Origin: Halomonas sp. HL-48
GTDB taxonomy: Bacteria; Pseudomonadota; Gammaproteobacteria; Pseudomonadales; Halomonadaceae
Direction of reading: 5' to 3'
DNA length: 64,000 nt
Assembly (NCBI RefSeq): GCF_001314875.1
Contig: NZ_LJZS01000005.1
Span: forward strand, 186,001-250,000
Position 1 is the first letter of the stretch, and every line of letters starts with the position of its first letter. Under the pieces are notes generated by a model that searched no databases, was not told the DNA's origin, and saw only the letters and a program-made list of their open reading frames with translations. The translations under genes and the position numbers were made by a program. Shown one piece after another: positions 36,270-45,167 of this stretch.

Positions 36270-37745
36270 TCAGCCAAACAGCGCAAAGCTCTCGGCGTTA
36301 AGCCACATGTGCACCACGATGCTGGCGGCGTAGCCCAGCAGGATGACCGGCGACCACTTTAGGTGACCGATAAAGGTATAGGCGCCACGCGCCTGCCCCA
36401 TGACCGCCACCCCCGCAGCAGAACCAATCGACAGCAGACTACCGCCGACGCCAGCGGTAAGTGTAATCAGCAGCCAGTGGCCTTGCGACATGTCGGGCTC
36501 CATGGTCAGCACGGCGAACATGACCGGAATGTTATCCACCACCGCTGAGATCACGCCCAGCACAATATTGGCCGCCGTGGGGTTCCAGCCGAGATATAGC
36601 GTTTCCGATAGCAGGCTGAGATAGCCCATGAAGCCCAACCCGCCCACACACATGACAACCCCGTAGAAGAACAGCAGCGTATCCCACTCGGCCCGCGCCA
36701 CCCGGTTGAAGACATCGAACGGCACGACGCTACCCAGCTGTTCCAGCTTCTTGTTGTCGCCACGACGGCTGTAGCGCTCGCGTTTGCGCTCCAGCGAACG
36801 CGGCAGGCTGCGGCGCAGGTAATAACCAAAAAACTGCAGATAGCCAAGGCCGGTCATCATGCCCAGTACCGGAGGCAGGTGGAGTAACGTATGGCAAAGT
36901 ACGGCGGTGGTGATTGTCAGCAAGAAAAGCACCACGATGCGCCGCGCGCCACGCTTCATCCACACGTCTTCCTGCACGCTTTCCGGTTTCTTGTTGGGAA
37001 TGAAGCAGCTCATGATCACGGCGGGGATCAGGAAATTGACCAGCGCCGGGAAAAACAGAATGAAGAAGTCCTGGAACGGCACGATACCCGCCTGCCAGAC
37101 CATGAGGGTGGTAATGTCGCCGAAGGGGCTGAAGGCGCCGCCGGCGTTGGCCGCAACCACGATGTTGATACACGCCAGGTTGATGAAGCGCTTGTCGCCC
37201 TCGGCCACCTTGGTGACCACCGCACACATCAGCAGGGCCGTGGTAAGGTTGTCGGCAATCGGCGACAGCACGAACGCCAGGCCGCCGGTTAGCCAGAACA
37301 GGGTCCGGTAGTTGAACCCCATGCGCAGCATCCACGAGCGCAACGCATCAAAAACCCGGCGCTCTTCCATGGCGTTGATATACGTCATGGCCACCAGCAA
37401 GAACAGCATCAGCTCGGTGAACTCCAGAAGCGTCACGCGGAAGGCTCCCTCTGAGGCCTCCGACATGCCGTTCTGAACATACACCCAGCCGATGAGGCTC
37501 CAGATAATGCCGGCGGCAACCAGCACGGGCTTTGACTTGCGCATGTGGATCTTTTCTTCGGCCATGACCAACGCATAGGCCAGCACAAAAATACCCAGCG
37601 CGAAAAAGCCGACAACCGATTGCGTCAGGTCCAGTTCACCCGTGACGGCGAGGACGGCAGGACTGAATACCAGCAGCAAGGCTGCCAACAAAAAAAGCCA
37701 GCGACGATCGAATCGTGGCTGGCTTGGAGGTCGAAAAAAAGGCAT
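36270..37745 (-). CDS. nhaD: Na+/H+ antiporter NhaD
   Basis: A 491-aa membrane protein with about 13 hydrophobic segments and conserved blocks such as SPIADNLTTALLMCAVVTKVAEG, NAGGAFSPFGDITTLMVWQ and VVDNIPVMFAVLTM, typical of the NhaD/ArsB (IT) superfamily. It exports Na+ or Li+ in exchange for protons at alkaline pH, a main salt-tolerance system in halophiles. A 17-bp palindrome lies 66 bp upstream (37811-37827). Confidence 0.93.
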   Translation of the reverse strand: MPFFRPPSQPRFDRRWLFLLAALLLVFSPAVLAVTGELDLTQSVVGFFALGIFVLAYALVMAEEKIHMRKSKPVLVAAGIIWSLIGWVYVQNGMSEASEGAFRVTLLEFTELMLFLLVAMTYINAMEERRVFDALRSWMLRMGFNYRTLFWLTGGLAFVLSPIADNLTTALLMCAVVTKVAEGDKRFINLACINIVVAANAGGAFSPFGDITTLMVWQAGIVPFQDFFILFFPALVNFLIPAVIMSCFIPNKKPESVQEDVWMKRGARRIVVLFLLTITTAVLCHTLLHLPPVLGMMTGLGYLQFFGYYLRRSLPRSLERKRERYSRRGDNKKLEQLGSVVPFDVFNRVARAEWDTLLFFYGVVMCVGGLGFMGYLSLLSETLYLGWNPTAANIVLGVISAVVDNIPVMFAVLTMEPDMSQGHWLLITLTAGVGGSLLSIGSAAGVAVMGQARGAYTFIGHLKWSPVILLGYAASIVVHMWLNAESFALFG

Positions 37746-37810
37746 GACGATGCATTTCCTTTCGGTAGATTAATAGGAAGGATCTAAAAACCGCTTCAGT
37801 CTATCAGTCT

Positions 37811-37827
37811 GTATTGCGATGCAATAC
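37811..37827. promoter_or_regulatory. Palindrome upstream of nhaD
   Basis: GTATTGC and GCAATAC around GAT, a perfect 7-bp dyad, in an AT-rich stretch 66-82 bp before the nhaD start. A likely operator; the regulator is unknown. Confidence 0.5.
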
Positions 37828-37877
37828 GTAATAATAACGAATGAACCTAGCGGTTCTTAACTGTTAAAGATCATTTT

Positions 37878-37901
37878 TTAGCAAATTAATCGTTTTGCTA
37901 A
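37878..37901. repeat. Inverted repeat between nhaD and the Ca2+ exchanger
   Basis: TTAGCAAA and TTTGCTAA around an 8-nt loop, 25 bp past the exchanger stop. It may end that transcript, but on the minus strand an A-run follows rather than a T-run, so terminator function is doubtful. Confidence 0.4.
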
Positions 37902-37925
37902 TAGCAACTTGGCGAATCTTCCGTT

Positions 37926-38891
37926 TTAGATAGTGCTAATCACACTAAAACTTAAGGCTAAATACACCCCATAGCCGGCCAGTAATAAGCCGCCTTCAAG
38001 GCGCGATAGTCGCATCCCGGTGTATAGAAAGACCATCAGCACACCGGCTGCCCCGAGCATGATCCACTGGTCGAATGCGGCGACCCGGTCGGCGATCGGC
38101 AGCGGCTGTAAAAATGCCGATATCCCCAGGATGCCGAGAATGTTAAAGATATTGCTGCCCAGAATATTGCCCACGGCAACATCTGCATGCCGACGCAGGG
38201 CCGCGATCACCGACACCGCCATTTCCGGCAGTGACGTGCCGACCGCCACGATTGTCAGGCCGATGACGGCTTCTGAAATCCCCATGGCCTGGGCCAGGCC
38301 GATCGCGCCGTAAAGGAGAAGTTGCGAGCCCCCGATCAATAGGCCAAGGCCCAGGGCTAGTGCCATTACAATGCTGATCGTCGACTTGGGCAGGGCGGTC
38401 ATCTCATCCGCTTCTGCAGCGTGCATTTCGGCGGCGGGGATGGTCTGCTGACGCTCGCTCAGGTAAGCCCAAACCAGATACCCCGCCAAACCGGCCAAAA
38501 ATATCCCGGCATCCAGGCGGCCAAGTGCACCGCTAAACGCCAGGCCGATAAACAGCAAGCTGGCCGCCACCATGACCAAGCCATCCCGGCGCAGCGCCTG
38601 GGGCTGAACGGTCATCGGGCAGATCAGCACACACAACCCAAGGATCAATAAAATATTGCCGATATTGCTGCCTACGATATTGCCCACCGCGATATCCGGC
38701 TGCTGGTTGATGGCGGCGTCTATCGAGACCACGAGCTCGGGCGCGGATGTGCCGAACCCGACCACCACCAGCCCCGTGAGGAGAGGGGAAACCCCTGCCC
38801 GTCTGGCGCCTGCCACGGCACCCCGTATCAAGGCCTCGCCGCCCAGGGTCAGAAAGCCGATTCCCACCAGTAAACTCAGGGCATATAGCAT
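37926..38891 (-). CDS. Calcium/sodium antiporter (CaCA family, YrbG-like)
   Basis: A 321-aa membrane protein with about ten helices in two inverted repeats, each with the ion-binding alpha repeat: VGFGTSAPELVVSIDAAI with NIVGSNIGNILLILG, and VAVGTSLPEMAVSVIAALR with NILGSNIFNILGILG. The two Glu residues coordinate the ions. It exchanges Ca2+ for Na+ at the inner membrane. Confidence 0.93.
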   Translation of the reverse strand: MLYALSLLVGIGFLTLGGEALIRGAVAGARRAGVSPLLTGLVVVGFGTSAPELVVSIDAAINQQPDIAVGNIVGSNIGNILLILGLCVLICPMTVQPQALRRDGLVMVAASLLFIGLAFSGALGRLDAGIFLAGLAGYLVWAYLSERQQTIPAAEMHAAEADEMTALPKSTISIVMALALGLGLLIGGSQLLLYGAIGLAQAMGISEAVIGLTIVAVGTSLPEMAVSVIAALRRHADVAVGNILGSNIFNILGILGISAFLQPLPIADRVAAFDQWIMLGAAGVLMVFLYTGMRLSRLEGGLLLAGYGVYLALSFSVISTI

Positions 38892-38973
38892 GTTGTGCGT
38901 TCCTTACAGTGAGCGCGGCATCGTGCCCTGCTGGCGGTTAACGGTCGCGAAATGGGGCATGGCAGCAGCGGTT

Positions 38974-39957
38974 TCATGGTGGTCCGTCAGTGGCGGGGGG
39001 AAAGGTGGGATACAAACGCAAAAGCCCCGGTAATTCATTGCGTACAAAGCGCGGCTCAATCCACTGGTCTAGGTGCTCGTCGACGTAGTGCAAGAAGCGC
39101 TGGGCTGATTGTGGCAGCCGCTGGTCGTTGCGCACGATAAATTGCCAGTGGCTTTCGATGGGCAGCCCCTCAATGTGCAGCACCGCAAGCTCTGGATGCT
39201 CGTTGGGCAGCACGTGCTCCGATAATACGGCAACCCCCATCCTTGCTGCTACACCGACGCGAATGGCTTCGTTGCTGGCCATCTGTAGCGTCGTTTTCAT
39301 GGCGAGTCCGTGTTCCTGCAGCCAGCTTTCCAGCAGCATGCGCGTGGCGGACCCCGGCTCGCGCAGCAACAGTCGCTCGTTGAGCAGTTGCTCCATGACA
39401 ATCGACGCTTGCTGGGCCAGTGGGTGGTCGGCGGCCGCAATGGCGACCAGTGGATTGCGCATGAAGCGCGCGGCCACTGCATGAGAGAGTGCCGGCGGGT
39501 GGCTGAACACATATAGGTCGTCCTCATGGCGTTCGAAGCGCGCCAGCAGCTGGCGGCGGTTACCGATGTGCACGGTTACGTCCACCTCGGGAAACGCCTG
39601 GCTAAACGGGCCAAGCAAGCGTGGCAATACGTACTGGGCGGTATTCACCAGGGCAATGCTGAAACGTCCTTTGCTGCCTTGGTGAAGCGGCCCGAGCTGG
39701 TCGGCAAAGTCCTCGAAGCGACTCAGCACATCGCGGCTGGCGTTATACAGCGCCTGTCCGGTGGCGGTCATGGTCAAGCCCTGGGCGTGGTGCTCCAGCA
39801 GGGGCCCGCCGCCAACCGCTTCGCTCAGCCGCTTGAGCTGTTGCGATACCGTCGGCTGGGTCAGGTGCAGCTGTCGTGCGGCTTCGCTCACCGAGCCGCA
39901 GCGCACCACGGTGACGTAAACCTGAAGCAACCTGAAGGTCAGCTGGCGGATGTTCAT
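38974..39957 (-). CDS. LysR family transcriptional regulator (CbbR/CmpR-like)
   Basis: About 327 aa. An N-terminal winged HTH (LLQVYVTVVRCGSVSEAARQLHLTQPTVSQQLKRL) and a type 2 periplasmic-fold effector domain. It is divergent from an SbtA-type permease across 143 bp that contains an 18-bp dyad, so it probably controls that gene. Regulators of bicarbonate uptake and carbon fixation are of this type, but no RuBisCO genes are in the window. ATG 39957 gives the standard MNIRQLTFR start; an upstream in-frame start exists. Confidence 0.88.
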   Translation of the reverse strand: MNIRQLTFRLLQVYVTVVRCGSVSEAARQLHLTQPTVSQQLKRLSEAVGGGPLLEHHAQGLTMTATGQALYNASRDVLSRFEDFADQLGPLHQGSKGRFSIALVNTAQYVLPRLLGPFSQAFPEVDVTVHIGNRRQLLARFERHEDDLYVFSHPPALSHAVAARFMRNPLVAIAAADHPLAQQASIVMEQLLNERLLLREPGSATRMLLESWLQEHGLAMKTTLQMASNEAIRVGVAARMGVAVLSEHVLPNEHPELAVLHIEGLPIESHWQFIVRNDQRLPQSAQRFLHYVDEHLDQWIEPRFVRNELPGLLRLYPTFPPATDGPP

Positions 39958-40001
39958 GACAGGGCTCGCTTCGCGCATGAAGAGAAGAGGATTCTGGGCA
40001 G

Positions 40002-40019
40002 TATAGATTATTATCTATA
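40002..40019. promoter_or_regulatory. LysR-type operator dyad
   Basis: TATAGAT and ATCTATA around TATT, a perfect 7-bp dyad, in the intergenic region of the divergent lysR/permease pair. It fits the T-N11-A shape of LysR sites. Confidence 0.6.
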
Positions 40020-40100
40020 GAATTTTTTAAATATATGATTAGTTAACTTGCTTCCGCCATCGCAAGATGCAGCCTCTTTTGACGCTGTGGAGCTAACGCG

Positions 40101-41042
40101 ATGCCGGATATTGTGGTGATGTTTTTTCTGCTGGGGCTTGTTGCCGGAGCGGTAAAGTCGGACCTGGAAGTGCCCAAGGCCACCTACGACACCCTGAGCC
40201 TGCTGCTGATGCTGACCATCGGCTTGAAGGGCGGCATGGCGCTTTACGGCAACCTGCATTGGGGGCTGGTGCCCGAACTGTTGGGCGTGGCGCTGCTCTC
40301 GGCGCTGATTCCATTGATGCTGGCGCCCGTGCTACGGCGCCTCGTGCGCTTGTCCGCCGCCGACAGCGCCAGTATTGCCGCCCATTACGGCTCGGTTAGC
40401 GCAGGCACCTTTGCGGTGGCGCTCGCCTACGTGGAGTCGCGGGATCTGCTGGTTGGCAGCGAAGTCACGCTTTACCTGGTGGCCATGGAGCTACCTGCGA
40501 TCATGGTGGCTATCGCGCTGTTTCGGCGCTATCAGGGCGCCGCGGTCAAAGAGAGCACGCGCAAGCTTTGGCATGAAACCCTGACCAATCGCGGCGTTAT
40601 TCTGCTGGCGGGCGGGGTGTTGATCGGTGCGCTTTACGGGCCTTTCCAGGGCGAGGAAGTCACCACCCTGTTTACCAGTGCGTTCAAAGGCGTGTTGGCG
40701 CTGTTCCTGCTGGAAATGGGCCTGACCGCTGCGCAAACGCTCAGGCCAATGCCCTGGCACCACTGGCGCCTGGTTACCTTTGCGCTGGTGGCGCCACCGT
40801 TGCTGTCACTGCTTGGCATGCTGACGGGCGCTGCCTTGGGGCTGCCCATCGGGTCGGTGGTGATGCTGGCCGCGCTGGCCGCCAGTGCCTCCTATATTGC
40901 GGCGCCCGCGGCCATGCGTGCCGCCATTCCGGACGCCAACATCGGCTTGGCCATGCTGGCATCGCTGGGGATCACCTTCCCGCTCAACGTGATGTTGGGG
41001 ATCCCCGTTTATCACGCCATTCTGGAGCGTGTGCTCGGTTAG
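40101..41042 (+). CDS. Sodium-dependent bicarbonate transport family permease (SbtA-like)
   Basis: A 313-aa protein with about ten membrane segments. Blocks such as LLLMLTIGLKGGMALYG, AAHYGSVSAGTFAVALAYVES and ALAASASYIAAPAAMRAAIPDANIGLAMLASLGITFPLNV match the SbtA/DUF897 family, in which the two GSVS and SYIA half-sites bind bicarbonate and Na+. The divergent LysR gene is its likely regulator. In a heterotroph it may feed anaplerotic carboxylases or carbamoyl phosphate synthesis. Confidence 0.88.
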   Translation: MPDIVVMFFLLGLVAGAVKSDLEVPKATYDTLSLLLMLTIGLKGGMALYGNLHWGLVPELLGVALLSALIPLMLAPVLRRLVRLSAADSASIAAHYGSVSAGTFAVALAYVESRDLLVGSEVTLYLVAMELPAIMVAIALFRRYQGAAVKESTRKLWHETLTNRGVILLAGGVLIGALYGPFQGEEVTTLFTSAFKGVLALFLLEMGLTAAQTLRPMPWHHWRLVTFALVAPPLLSLLGMLTGAALGLPIGSVVMLAALAASASYIAAPAAMRAAIPDANIGLAMLASLGITFPLNVMLGIPVYHAILERVLG

Positions 41043-41099
41043 CGGGTCGTTGTGCCCGCGCGCAGGTCATGCCCAACCAACGAAGTCTAGTTGATATAT

Positions 41100-41123
41100 G
41101 AAATGTTATATTATATCTTATTT
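41100..41123. promoter_or_regulatory. Zur box before zinT
   Basis: The left half GAAATGTTATA is a perfect match to the Zur half-site and the right half TATATCTTATT keeps 7 of 11. It lies 42 bp before the zinT start, so zinc starvation should derepress the gene. Confidence 0.75.
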
Positions 41124-41164
41124 TCCGCGGAATGGCCTGTCACCAGCACAAGGAGCAACTGAAC

Positions 41165-41875
<711 letters not shown>

Positions 41876-41924
41876 AGCAGCAGCGGTCGCGGCAGCATAC
41901 CGTTTAACCTGTTCGAATGACGAC

Positions 41925-41956
41925 AAAGCGCTGGCCAAACGGTCAGCGCTTTTTTT
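41925..41956 (+). terminator. Rho-independent terminator after zinT
   Basis: AAAGCGCTG and CAGCGCTTT arms, with GCC/GGT inner pairs and AAAC loop, then seven T. Confidence 0.85.
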
Positions 41957-42005
41957 AGGCGACTTTAATACCTGCTCGCCTGGCTAGATCAGCCTGTGGC
42001 AACCG

Positions 42006-42081
42006 TAGAAACGAAAAAAGCACCCGTAGGTGCTTGATTCGAAGGGGTGTCTGGTGGAGGTGGCGGGAATGGAACCCGCGT
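42006..42081. repeat. Left attachment-site repeat (ssrA 3' end copy)
   Basis: 76 bp identical at 73 positions to 44698-44773: tmRNA terminator hairpin, CCA end and T-arm, stopping at CCCGCGT. Sequence to the right no longer matches tmRNA closely, so no second tmRNA is encoded. Confidence 0.85.
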
Positions 42082-42120
42082 TAATTCTCGATAAATCAAT
42101 GCTTTGGCTATGCATGTAGA

Positions 42121-42262
42121 CAAAATGTGGACTTTAGAGATTTACAGAACTGATTAGTAAATGTTAAAAATGCTCTGTGGCCTTCGGGCTGTTTTTAGAC
42201 TGAGAAGGAACTTTCTCGGCACGAGGGCTTCTTGCTACGGCTTGCATCTCCTCGACATTTTG
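42121..42262 (+). ncRNA. Candidate retron msr-msd RNA
   Basis: Inverted repeat CAAAATGT (42121-42128) and ACATTTTG (42255-42262) fits retron a1/a2. Within it: TTAGAG just after a1, with a possible priming G; a hairpin 42140-42162 (ATTTAC/GTAAAT); a UUCG-capped hairpin 42165-42197 (TAAAAA/TTTTTA); GAGAA/TTCTC at 42202-42217; and CGAGG/CCTCG (42222-42254) abutting a2, as an msd stem should. The RT starts 58 nt after a2. The assignment rests on position and folding alone; it is not covariance-tested. Confidence 0.45.
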
Positions 42263-42320
42263 GGATTGCCTTATTAATAGGTGTTACTCATAGCGTAATG
42301 TAGAGCCCAAGGCCACATTC

Positions 42321-44018
42321 ATGGATGTAAATATACAAAAGTTTTTAAATATCGAAAGCAAAGCCCAGCTGTCTGCCTTTTTAGGTATATCAACAGAAAA
42401 ATTAAATTATTTATTATTTAAGCTTCCTCATGAAGAAAAATATAATTCGTTTGAGATATCAAAGAAAACTGGCGGAAAACGAATTATTGATGCACCTATA
42501 AAGCCTCTAAAATTGCTTCAGCGTCAAATTGCAACGATACTATTTGAAGTTTATAAACCTAAGACTGGGGTTTATGGCTATGTCAAAAATGGTGGTGTTA
42601 AGCGCAATGCAGAAGTGCATTTGAGGTCCAAGGTTCTATTCAGAGCAGACATAAAAAACTTTTTCCCATCGATCCATATTGGTAGGGTTATAGGGCTTTT
42701 TAGTTCTAAGCCATTTTCTTTTCCTAGAAATATTGCAGTCTTGTTAGCACAGATATGTTGTAAAGAAGATGTCTTGCCTCAGGGGTCTCCGGCTTCCCCT
42801 ATTATTTCTAACTTCATCTGTCGAGGTTTGGACAGAGACCTTTTGGAATATGCAAGGTCTGTGAGATGCAAATATTCTCGTTATGCCGATGATATATTCA
42901 TTTCCACTTATAAAAAATTTATGCCTGGTTCTATATGCAAGTTAGAACATGATGATGGAGTCGGTTTTTGTAACATAAATGATGGCTTGGAAGATATTTT
43001 TGAGACTCATGGGTTCTCTCTTAATAAAAATAAGCTCTCAGTGGCCTACAAGCATAACCGTCAGATTGCTGCTGGTATAAAGATCAATGAAAAGCTCAAT
43101 GTTGATAGAGAATACGTACTTAATTTAAGGGCCATGCTCCACTCTTGGAGAAAAGATGGTTATGATGTGGCAGCAGCTAAGTATAACGAATTAAAGCCAA
43201 ATCCTTCTTACGCTAGGGCTTTTAAAAATGCAGTTCGGTCAAAACTCGAATATTTAGGTTACGTGAAAGGATATGGAGACCCTGTATACCTGAAATATGC
43301 CATGTGGCTTAGTCGTTTAGATGACGGGTATACATTTAACAAGCGCAGCTATGAAATGGAGAATAACAAAAAGCTTGTTGTTTATACTGAAGGCGTGACA
43401 GATCAACTACATATACAGGCAGCAAAGAACTACTTTAGAGAAAAGGGTGAATTCATGCACCTAGATTTTAGATTTGATGATAAATCTGAAGTTAATGGCG
43501 CTCCTGATTTAGAGAAATATTTAATCCAAGATCGTAAAGAGCCAAATCAGGAATTTAAGGTTTATCTTTTTGATGACGACTTGAAAAAGGTTACCTCTAA
43601 GCTTGATATAGCGCCTGGTGAATCTTCAAGATGGTTTGGAAACAAAATATGGGCTGCTTTAACTCCGAAGCCCCAGCATAGGAAAGATGACGAGCTTTTT
43701 TGCATTGAGATGTATTATTTTGATGCTGACTTGGAAAGAAAAGATTCAAGTAACAGAAGAATATACTTGAATTCTGAATTTGATGCTAAAGGATTTCATA
43801 ACACTGAGAGCGTTGTTAAGACAAAGCCCGGTAGCGGGCTTATAGTCGATAATGACGCTTATAGTATGGTAAGCAAAGAGAAGGTAAGTCTTTCAAAGAT
43901 TGCTTTTGCTGAAAATATTTTGTATAAAAAGCAAGGGTTTGAAGACGTTAATTTTGAAGGCTTTCGTCCATTGTTTGAATTGTTGCAAAATATTTATAAT
44001 CAAGCCTATCTGCACTAG
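42321..44018 (+). CDS. Retron-type reverse transcriptase fused to TOPRIM-like domain (Ec67-like)
   Basis: A 565-aa protein. RT core residues about 45-320: Asp110 in RADIKNFF, LPQGSPASP at 152-160, and YADD at 188-191, the catalytic pair. NAEVH at 96-100 is the NAxxH motif that marks retron RTs; the later VTG motif reads AAG (250-252). Residues 350-565 resemble a TOPRIM nuclease domain: VVYTEGVTD with Glu357 and Asp361, and YLFDDDLKK (418-420) as the acidic pair. Retron Ec67 has this RT-TOPRIM fusion and defends against phage. AT-rich codon use marks transfer. AAGG precedes the start. Confidence 0.85.
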   Translation: MDVNIQKFLNIESKAQLSAFLGISTEKLNYLLFKLPHEEKYNSFEISKKTGGKRIIDAPIKPLKLLQRQIATILFEVYKPKTGVYGYVKNGGVKRNAEVHLRSKVLFRADIKNFFPSIHIGRVIGLFSSKPFSFPRNIAVLLAQICCKEDVLPQGSPASPIISNFICRGLDRDLLEYARSVRCKYSRYADDIFISTYKKFMPGSICKLEHDDGVGFCNINDGLEDIFETHGFSLNKNKLSVAYKHNRQIAAGIKINEKLNVDREYVLNLRAMLHSWRKDGYDVAAAKYNELKPNPSYARAFKNAVRSKLEYLGYVKGYGDPVYLKYAMWLSRLDDGYTFNKRSYEMENNKKLVVYTEGVTDQLHIQAAKNYFREKGEFMHLDFRFDDKSEVNGAPDLEKYLIQDRKEPNQEFKVYLFDDDLKKVTSKLDIAPGESSRWFGNKIWAALTPKPQHRKDDELFCIEMYYFDADLERKDSSNRRIYLNSEFDAKGFHNTESVVKTKPGSGLIVDNDAYSMVSKEKVSLSKIAFAENILYKKQGFEDVNFEGFRPLFELLQNIYNQAYLH

Positions 44019-44027
44019 CATAAACTT

Positions 44028-44587
44028 TTAAAAGGATCTTGAGTAAGCCATATCAGCAAGCATCCCAGTCTCGCTATTCGTCGACGGTATCCACCCCGCA
44101 TAAATCCTGGCCGTAGTCACCACGCTAGTATGTCCCATCTGCTTCGATACCCAAGCCAGTGGCTCGCCCGCACTGACCATCATTGATGCGTAGGTGTGGC
44201 GGGTCTGGTAAGGGCGGCGGTACCGAACGCCAGCGCGCTTTAACGCATGTGCCCAAAGAGTTTTGCGAATGGCTTGGTCGCCTGTCCATGGTTCCCCGGT
44301 GCGCGGGTTGATGAAGACCCGGCCACTTGGGTGGAGGTAACTCATGGTTTTTTGTGCTTTGAGAGCTTCTAATGCCCTGGGGAGGATATCGATTGTGCGG
44401 GTGCCCGCGGTGGTTTTTGTGGTTTCCGCCTCTCCCTTTGAAGCTTGAGTGATTGCCCGGGTAATCCTGCACAGCTTCTGTCGCCGTTCGATATCGCCTC
44501 ATTCCAACGCTACCCGCTCCGATACGCGCAGCCCTGTCCAGAATGAGAAGTGTCCATTCGAAGTGTGCGAGCCAGGCTCACTGCCTG
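44028..44587 (-). pseudogene. Tyrosine recombinase (integrase) remnant
   Basis: Only the C-terminal catalytic part survives. The frame reads FWTGLRVSERVALE, then a TGA at 44499-44501 where family members have Trp, then continues in frame through TIDILPRALEAL to RRPYQTRHTYASMM, MGHTSVVTTARIYAGWI (Arg, His and catalytic Tyr region). The N-terminal half is missing. The longest open piece (44028-44345) begins at an internal Met. It adjoins the ssrA end, as the island's own integrase would. Confidence 0.85.
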
Positions 44588-44697
44588 TCTATTACCTCTG
44601 GATAGAATAAATTCATTTCACATGGTAAAAGCGAGACGAGTTAAAAGGTGGCTTAAAGACTGACTACACCATGTCTAGATAAGTTTTTTTTGGCCTA

Positions 44698-44773
44698 TAG
44701 AAACGAAAAAAGCACCCGGAGGTGCTTGATTCGAAGGGGTGTCTGGTGGAGGCGGCGGGAATTGAACCCGCGT
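44698..44773. repeat. Right attachment-site repeat within ssrA 3' end
   Basis: The partner of 42006-42081; it forms the real tmRNA terminator, CCA end and T-arm. Integration at the tRNA-like 3' end of ssrA is a well-known target of tyrosine-integrase islands. Confidence 0.85.
44705..44728 (-). terminator. Terminator of ssrA
   Basis: On the minus strand AAGCACC and GGTGCTT arms with a 4-nt loop, then six or more T. The same hairpin is duplicated at the left island end. Confidence 0.88.
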
Positions 44774-45123
44774 CCGCCAGCACTCGCCCATTGGCTCTAC
44801 ATGCTTAGATTTCGTCTTTTGCTTTAGCGCGGCTGACTCCGACGATCAGGATTCAGTCACGCGAGTCTTCTAAGGTTTAACGATTGACGAGAAGACGCCG
44901 TCAACCGCGATCCTATCATTTTTAGCTCGTATCCCCTCAGCGATGAATAGGCACATCGCCTTGGGGCCAGACAAGAAGCTAACAGGGTTTAAGCTGCTAG
45001 CGCGCCTTGAGCATAGTTTTCGTCGTTTGCGACTATTTGTCGTGATGTGGTATTTACGAGATACATCACGCTCTCGGCATGCACCGCAGGGGTTGTCACC
45101 GGCGTCGAAACCATGTCGCCCCC
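44744..45123 (-). ncRNA. ssrA: Transfer-messenger RNA (tmRNA)
   Basis: About 380 nt. The 5' end GGGGGCG pairs with CGCCTCC before ACCA, giving the alanyl acceptor stem; the 3' part has the T-arm GGTTCAATTCC. The internal reading frame encodes the degradation tag ANDENYAQGALAA followed by TAA, ending in the usual ALAA. It rescues stalled ribosomes together with SmpB, whose gene is 44 nt upstream on the same strand. Confidence 0.96.
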
Positions 45124-45167
45124 TTAACTACGCAAGCATTCTAACGTGCTCGCCATCCATTGACCAG

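Larger units (their letters stand above)
42006..44773. mobile_element. ssrA-integrated mini-island with retron-type RT
   Basis: Bounded by 76-bp direct repeats that match the 3' end of the tmRNA gene plus its terminator. The interior is strikingly AT-rich against GC-rich flanks. Cargo: RT-TOPRIM gene, candidate msr-msd RNA and an integrase remnant. The intact ssrA is at the right end, so insertion kept tmRNA function. With the integrase broken it is probably no longer self-mobile. Confidence 0.8.

Noticed and set aside
42006-42120. A second tmRNA gene
   Set aside because: Only the last 76 bp match; the 5' acceptor strand and tag frame are absent.
44028-44345. A complete small recombinase of 105 aa
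   Set aside because: The coding frame continues upstream through a TGA into further integrase sequence, so the Met is internal to a broken gene.
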